Below are positions 59,461 through 64,000 of a stretch of DNA of 64,000 nt, piece by piece. Each line of letters starts with the position of its first letter. Position 1 is the first letter of the stretch. The notes under the pieces were generated by a model. It was not told the DNA's origin. It did no database searches and saw only the letters and a list, made by a program, of their open reading frames with translations. Both the position numbers and the translations under genes were made by a program. The stretch covers positions 26,268 through 90,267 of the forward strand of contig USHW01000003.1 in NCBI GenBank assembly GCA_900554545.1. The letters are read 5' to 3'. This DNA comes from an uncultured Prevotella sp. Its GTDB lineage: Bacteria; Bacteroidota; Bacteroidia; Bacteroidales; Bacteroidaceae.

Positions 59461-61539
59461 ATGATAAACAAACAATTGTTACATCCCGAGAGCATCGTTG
59501 TCGTAGGAGGCTCGAACAACGTGCACAAACCGGGCGGCGCCTTGGTGCGCAATCTTATCAGCGGAGGCTACAAGGGCACGCTGCGAGTTGTCAATCCTAA
59601 GGAAGACGAGGTGCAGGGCATCAAGGTGTTCCACGACATCCATGAGCTGCCGCCTACCGACTTGGCCGTACTTGTGATACCAGCCCCGATGTGTCCCGAC
59701 ACCGTCGAAGTGCTGGCTGCCGAGAAAGAGGTCAAGGCTTTCATAATAATCTCCGCCGGTTTCGGCGAGGAGACCAAGGCCGGCGAAGCCTTGGAGCGTC
59801 GCATTCTCGACACTTGCGAGAAGTACGGAGCCGCCCTCATAGGACCCAACTGCATCGGTCTGATGAACGCCTGGCACCACAGCGTGTTCACAAAGCCCAT
59901 CCCCACGCTTCACGAACAGGGCGTCGACTTTATCAGCGGTTCGGGAGCCACTGCGGTGTTCATCCTCGAGTCGGCCGTGATGAAGGGCCTTCCGTTCAAC
60001 TCCGTGTGGAGTGTCGGCAACAGCAAGCAAATCGGTATCGAGGACGTTCTTCAGTATATGGACGAGAACTTCGACCCCGAACGCGACTCGCACATCAAGC
60101 TTCTGTATATTGAAAACATCAACGACCCCGACAAGTTGCTCCTGCATGCAGGCTCGCTCATACGCAAGGGCTGCCGCATAGCCGCAATCAAGGCTGGCAG
60201 CAGCGAGAGCGGAAGCCGTGCAGCGTCGTCACATACGGGGGCGATGGCCAGCAGCGACTCCGCCGTAGAGGCGTTGTTCAGGAAAGCCGGCATAGTGCGC
60301 TGCTTCTCGCGCGAGGAGCTTACCACCGTTGGCTGTATCTTCACGCTGCCCCGTCTGAAAGGCCGCAACTTCGCGATAGTGACCCATGCCGGTGGACCCG
60401 GCGTGATGCTGACTGACGCTTTATCGAAAGGCGGACTGAATGTGCCCAAAATCGAAGGGCCTGAAGCCGACGAACTGAAGTCGCTCTTGTTCCCCGGCTC
60501 GTCCGTGTCAAACCCCATTGACATCCTCGCAACCGGCACGCCGGAGCATCTCGGGCTTGCCATCGACTTCTGCGAGCACCGTTTCAAGGACATCGACGCC
60601 ATCTTCGTAATCTTCGGTACGCCCGGACTTGTACAGCTCTATGAGGCATACGACGTGCTGCACAAGAAGATACTTGAATGCAAGAAACCCATATTCCCCA
60701 TACTGCCGTGCCTCAACACCGCAGGCCCTGAAGTGGCCGAGTTCATCAAGAAGGGGCATGTCAACTTCAGTGACGAGGTTACTCTCGCCACGGCTCTTAC
60801 CCAGGTGATGAAGACTCCGCAGCCTGCTGACAGCGGAATCGAGCTTGCCGGTGTAGATGTTCCGCGCATCCGCGAAGTCATATCGCACATTGACGGCGAC
60901 GGTTATCTGCCGCCTGACGGTGTGCGCGAACTTCTTTCGTGCGCCGGAATACCCGTAGTGCCGGAGAAGGCGTGCGCCGACAAGGACGAGCTTGTGGCCT
61001 TTGCCGACAAGATTGGTTACCCCGTGGTGGCCAAGGTTGTAGGACCTGTACACAAGAGCGACGTTGGCGGAGTGGCTCTCAACGTGCGCACGGCCGAGCA
61101 TCTCGGGCTTGAGTTCGAGCGCATGATGCGCATCGAGGGCGCGACGGGCGTGCTCGTGCAGAAGATGTTGCACGGTCGTGAGCTGTTTATCGGTGCCAAA
61201 TACGAGCCGAGGTTCGGCCACATAGTGCTCTGCGGACTTGGAGGCATCTTCGTTGAGGTGCTCAAGGACGTGTCGAGTGGCCTCGCCCCGTTGTCGTTTG
61301 ACGAGGCTTTGTCTATGATTAGGTCGTTACGCACGTATAAGATAATAAAAGGTGTGCGCGGCCAACAGGGCGTGAACGAGCGCAAGTACGCCGAAATCAT
61401 CGTGCGGCTGTCCACCCTTCTGCGCTTCGCTACAGAGATAAAGGAGATGGACATCAATCCTTTGCTGGCCGACGGTGACGACATCGTGGCCGTGGACGCA
61501 CGCATACGGATTGAAAAGAACAAAGAACATGGAAATTAA
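59461..61539 (+). CDS. ADP-forming acetate-CoA ligase, fused alpha-beta type
   Basis: A 692-residue enzyme converting acetyl-CoA (or another acyl-CoA), ADP and phosphate to the acid, CoA and ATP: energy-saving in fermentation. Domains in order: CoA-binding Rossmann (SIVVVGGSNN), two succinyl-CoA-ligase-like domains with the phospho-His site ASSHTGAMASSDSAVEA, and an ATP-grasp beta part (YPVVAKVVGPVHKSDVGGV, then EMDINPLLADGDDIVAVDAR). Length fits the fused NDP-forming family. The start at 59461 (MINKQLLHPES) is chosen because upstream frame text is antisense-like and overlaps bcp. Substrate preference is not deducible. Confidence 0.93.
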   Translation: MINKQLLHPESIVVVGGSNNVHKPGGALVRNLISGGYKGTLRVVNPKEDEVQGIKVFHDIHELPPTDLAVLVIPAPMCPDTVEVLAAEKEVKAFIIISAGFGEETKAGEALERRILDTCEKYGAALIGPNCIGLMNAWHHSVFTKPIPTLHEQGVDFISGSGATAVFILESAVMKGLPFNSVWSVGNSKQIGIEDVLQYMDENFDPERDSHIKLLYIENINDPDKLLLHAGSLIRKGCRIAAIKAGSSESGSRAASSHTGAMASSDSAVEALFRKAGIVRCFSREELTTVGCIFTLPRLKGRNFAIVTHAGGPGVMLTDALSKGGLNVPKIEGPEADELKSLLFPGSSVSNPIDILATGTPEHLGLAIDFCEHRFKDIDAIFVIFGTPGLVQLYEAYDVLHKKILECKKPIFPILPCLNTAGPEVAEFIKKGHVNFSDEVTLATALTQVMKTPQPADSGIELAGVDVPRIREVISHIDGDGYLPPDGVRELLSCAGIPVVPEKACADKDELVAFADKIGYPVVAKVVGPVHKSDVGGVALNVRTAEHLGLEFERMMRIEGATGVLVQKMLHGRELFIGAKYEPRFGHIVLCGLGGIFVEVLKDVSSGLAPLSFDEALSMIRSLRTYKIIKGVRGQQGVNERKYAEIIVRLSTLLRFATEIKEMDINPLLADGDDIVAVDARIRIEKNKEHGN

Positions 61540-61544
61540 GGGTT

Positions 61545-61660
61545 AAGAATTAAGAGTTAAGAAAATATGCGTTTGCAGTTTGTACTAATGGCAAATACAT
61601 ATTTTCTTAACTCTTAATTAGCTTTATGCTGACCTTCGGCTCTTAATTCTTAATTAAAAA
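61545..61660. terminator. TTAAGAATTAAG inverted repeats after the ligase gene
   Basis: AATTAAGAGTTAAGAAAATATG is inverted as CATATTTTCTTAACTCTTAATT downstream, with further CTTAATTCTTAATT pairing to the outer GGTTAAGAATTAAG units. It probably ends the bcp unit before the response-regulator gene. Confidence 0.6.
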
Positions 61661-61674
61661 TATAAGGTGAAAAG

Positions 61675-62361
61675 ATGAAGATTCTTGTTGTAGAAGACAA
61701 CGCCGACCTGCGTGAAATAATCGAGCGCTCGCTTCAAAAGGAGCGTCATGTTGTGGAGACGGCGGCCGATTATTCAACGGCGCGTACCAAGGCGTTCCTT
61801 TACGAGTATGATTGCATACTGCTTGACATTATGCTTCCCGACGGCGACGGGCTTACGTTGCTGCGCGAACTGTCGGCGCGCGGCCGCCGCGGCAACGTCA
61901 TCATCATATCGGCAAAGGACTCGATTGACGACAAGGTGGCAGGACTTGAGCTTGGGGCCGACGACTATCTGGCCAAGCCTTTCCATCTGGCGGAGCTTAA
62001 CGCACGCATACGCAGCGTGGCGAGGCGCAACTCCCGCGACGGCGGCAACGGCATAAAGGTGGGCAATGTCACCGTGCATCAGGATAAGTTCACCGTCGAT
62101 GTTGACGGCAAAGAGCTTGAACTGGGGCGCAAGGAGTATGACATACTGCTGTATTTCGTCAACCGTAAGGGCCGTCTTGTTGACAAGATGACGCTGGCCG
62201 AGGCCGTTTGGGGCGACGATGCCGACCAGGCTGACAACTTCGACTTTGTCTATGCCCAGATGAAAAACCTGCGCAAGCGGCTCAAGGCGGCAGGAGCCAC
62301 CATCGAAATAAAGACCGTTTACGGTTTCGGCTACAAGCTTATTGAAGTAGACGAGGTGTAA
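61675..62361 (+). CDS. OmpR-family response regulator
   Basis: A 228-residue two-component regulator. Receiver domain residues 1-120 with Glu7-Asp8, phospho-acceptor Asp51 (ILLDIMLPDGDG), Ser/Thr in IIISAKD and Lys in YLAKPFH. The C-terminal winged helix (about 130-228) carries KEYDILLYFVNRKGRLVDK and VYGFGYKLIE. AAGGTGAAAAG precedes the ATG. The histidine kinase is 170 bases downstream on the same strand. The stimulus is unknown. Confidence 0.95.
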   Translation: MKILVVEDNADLREIIERSLQKERHVVETAADYSTARTKAFLYEYDCILLDIMLPDGDGLTLLRELSARGRRGNVIIISAKDSIDDKVAGLELGADDYLAKPFHLAELNARIRSVARRNSRDGGNGIKVGNVTVHQDKFTVDVDGKELELGRKEYDILLYFVNRKGRLVDKMTLAEAVWGDDADQADNFDFVYAQMKNLRKRLKAAGATIEIKTVYGFGYKLIEVDEV

Positions 62362-62530
62362 GTCAACGAGTGACGAGATACGAGTTGACGAGCCGATTAC
62401 CGTCAGCCAAAACCTTGTACCTCGTCTCTTGTCCCTCGTTCCTTGTCAACTCGTCCCTTGTCTCTCGTCAACTCATCCCAGTTCCTCGTCAACTTGTCCC
62501 TTGTTCCTCGTCTACTAAACACCAAAAGAC
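62362..62530. repeat. Degenerate CTCGTC/CTTGTC repeat run
   Basis: About ten imperfect units such as CTTGTCCCTCGTTCC and CTTGTCAACTCGTC on the + strand, preceded by their complements (GACGAGATACGAGTTGACGAG-like text near 62368-62391, here in shortened form), so the leader could fold. Same family as 3913-3957 and 9043-9104. It separates the response regulator from its kinase; no gene. Confidence 0.6.
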
Positions 62531-63811
62531 ATGAAGCTGCAAAACGTCATAACATATCGCCTGTCAATATTGAAGGCCGTCATATTGGCGGTTTGGGCTT
62601 TCTGTTTCTATTTCGCGACAATAAACGAGATTAACGACAAGACCGACGACGGGTTGGCCGAGTATGCCGAGACCGTCATGACCGACTATCTTGCGGGACT
62701 GCCCGTGCCCGACGAGGGAGCGGTAGGAGGCAGGCGGTACATCTTGCAGGCCGTTTCGGGCGACTATGCCGCCAACGTAAGCCGCATAAGGTTCAAGGAC
62801 GCAGAGATGCCGTTCGACGAAAGCGGACGCTATGAGCCGGCCCGCACCGTGTCGTATGTGTTCCGCACTGACGACGGACAGTGGCGCGAGCTTGTGGCTT
62901 TCACCACCACCATCGACAAGGACGACCTCAAGCGCGCCATCCTCTATTGGCTTGTCGCGCTCTATGTGGTGCTGCTTCTCGGCTTGGTCGGCGTCAACCT
63001 GTTTACCGTGCGCCACTGCATGAAGCCGCTGAAGGCGCTCCTCGACTGGTTCGACGCTTACCAGATTGGCCGCGGCGGCAAGCCTGCGGCGCTCGAAACC
63101 AACGTCACCGAGTTCCGCAAGTTGGACGAAGCTGTGCGCCGGAGCGTAGAGCGCAACGAGCGGCAGTACGAGCAGCAGAAGCTGTTTATAGCCAACGCGT
63201 CGCACGAAATGCAGACACCGCTCGCCGTGTGCACCAACCGCCTCGAGATGCTTGCCGACAGCGACAACCTTACCGAGAGCCAGATGGCCGACATAATAAA
63301 GACCATGCGCACGCTGAAAAGCCTTGCCGCAACCAACCGCTCGCTGCTGCTGCTCTGCAAGATTGACAACGGCCAGTTCGCGTCAAGGGAGGATGTTGAC
63401 ATGCGCCGGGCAACGCTTAAAGTGCTGGCCGACCTCGAAGAGGTGTACTCTTACCGCCGCATAACGGTGGAGACACGCCTAACCGACGGCGTATCAGTGA
63501 GCATGGACGGGCAACTTGCAGGCATCCTTGTGTCAAACCTGCTTAAAAACGCCTTCGTGCACAACGTTGAGGGCGGCCGCATCGTCGTCACCTCGCAGCC
63601 CGGAAGCTATACAGTAGCCAACACAGGCGTCAGCGAACCGCTTGACGACAGCAAGATATTCGAGCGCTTTTACCACTCCGCAGGCAAGAAGTCGTCAACC
63701 GGTCTCGGCCTCGCCCTTGTCAAAGCAATCTGCAACATGTACGGCTTCACCGTCACATATTCGTTCGCCGACGGCCTGCACACGTTTCGCATAGACACCG
63801 TCAAGGCATGA
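62531..63811 (+). CDS. Sensor histidine kinase
   Basis: A 426-residue inner-membrane kinase, partner of the upstream response regulator. TM1 is about residues 13-31, an extracytoplasmic sensor region 32-135, TM2 about 137-158, then a linker, the H-box NASHEMQTPLAV with the phospho-His, N-box NLLKNAFVHN and G-box STGLGLALVKAICNMYG. It is shorter than many kinases and has a Glu after the active His as usual. The signal is not identifiable. Confidence 0.93.
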   Translation: MKLQNVITYRLSILKAVILAVWAFCFYFATINEINDKTDDGLAEYAETVMTDYLAGLPVPDEGAVGGRRYILQAVSGDYAANVSRIRFKDAEMPFDESGRYEPARTVSYVFRTDDGQWRELVAFTTTIDKDDLKRAILYWLVALYVVLLLGLVGVNLFTVRHCMKPLKALLDWFDAYQIGRGGKPAALETNVTEFRKLDEAVRRSVERNERQYEQQKLFIANASHEMQTPLAVCTNRLEMLADSDNLTESQMADIIKTMRTLKSLAATNRSLLLLCKIDNGQFASREDVDMRRATLKVLADLEEVYSYRRITVETRLTDGVSVSMDGQLAGILVSNLLKNAFVHNVEGGRIVVTSQPGSYTVANTGVSEPLDDSKIFERFYHSAGKKSSTGLGLALVKAICNMYGFTVTYSFADGLHTFRIDTVKA

Positions 63812-63844
63812 CTTCCGCCGCCACTCACCGCCCCTTTGTAACTC

Positions 63845-63930
63845 CCTGATAATCAACGTCTCCGCAAAAGGCCATGTTTTAGCTTGCAAAACACGGCCTT
63901 TTACCGTGTAAAAGGTGGCCTTTTACCTCC
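63845..63930. repeat. Composite AAAGG(T/C)GGCCTTTT repeat, copy H
   Basis: CTGATAATCAACGTC, GCAAAAGGCCATGTTTTAG, GCAAAACACGGCCTTTTAC and GTAAAAGGTGGCCTTTTAC. It follows the kinase gene. The rest of the window shows no gene. Confidence 0.8.
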
Positions 63931-64000
63931 TAATTTGTCGTCTTTTGGTTCATCCGCAGTTTTGTTGGATGAGAAAAGGATTATAAAATCGTACAAAATT

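Overview
The window is about 64 kb of a Bacteroidales chromosome, most likely from the Prevotellaceae. I infer this from TAnnTTTG-type -7 promoter boxes, DUF4954, DUF3667 and DUF3987 proteins, a class I fumarase, an ADP-forming acetate-CoA ligase, and many intergenic copies of short repeat families. No tRNA, rRNA or CRISPR array is visible. Genus and species are not proven by anything in the sequence.

Layout. 0-17 kb is ordinary core chromosome: a nitroreductase, nhaA, an exported hypothetical protein, class I fumarase, an exported M16 protease, DUF4954, hflX, DUF3667 and clpB. Around 17.2-17.43 kb there is a rod-like structured RNA candidate. A small operon follows (zinc-ribbon PPOX protein, DUF3795, DJ-1/PfpI, Cys-rich protein). 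From 19.5 to 33.8 kb lies a redox/carbonyl cluster of four leftward transcription units: exported flavodoxins, DUF362, iron alcohol dehydrogenase, four aldo-keto reductases, an exported ferredoxin-flavodoxin, esterases and a BASS transporter. Each of the four promoters carries the same operator-like block, with its TACACGG element starting exactly 24 bp beyond the -7 box. A divergent AraC regulator at 32.9 kb is the likely controller, giving a layout reminiscent of E. coli YqhC/YqhD/DkgA.

From 34.14 to 56.52 kb there is an integrative mobilizable element of about 22.4 kb. Its backbone is at the right: two-HTH protein, tyrosine integrase, HTH protein, VirE-N and DUF3987 primase/helicase-like proteins, oriT candidate and MobV relaxase. 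It sits in the 3' end of dnaK: the last codons (FEEVK-stop) occur both at the end of dnaK and, with synonymous changes, 22 kb away beside what looks like the displaced native dnaK terminator. Its AT-rich cargo appears to be anti-phage defence: a six-gene operon (small acidic protein, nucleotidyltransferase, DUF262, Cas9-like HNH, methyltransferase-HIT fusion, Mrr/PIN double nuclease), then an AlbA_2/Schlafen-type protein, an XRE regulator with iteron-like repeats, a membrane protein, and a translationally coupled SIR2 + PD-(D/E)XK nuclease pair.

From 56.5 kb to the end the core chromosome resumes: dnaK, bcp peroxiredoxin, ADP-forming acyl-CoA synthetase and an OmpR-type two-component system.
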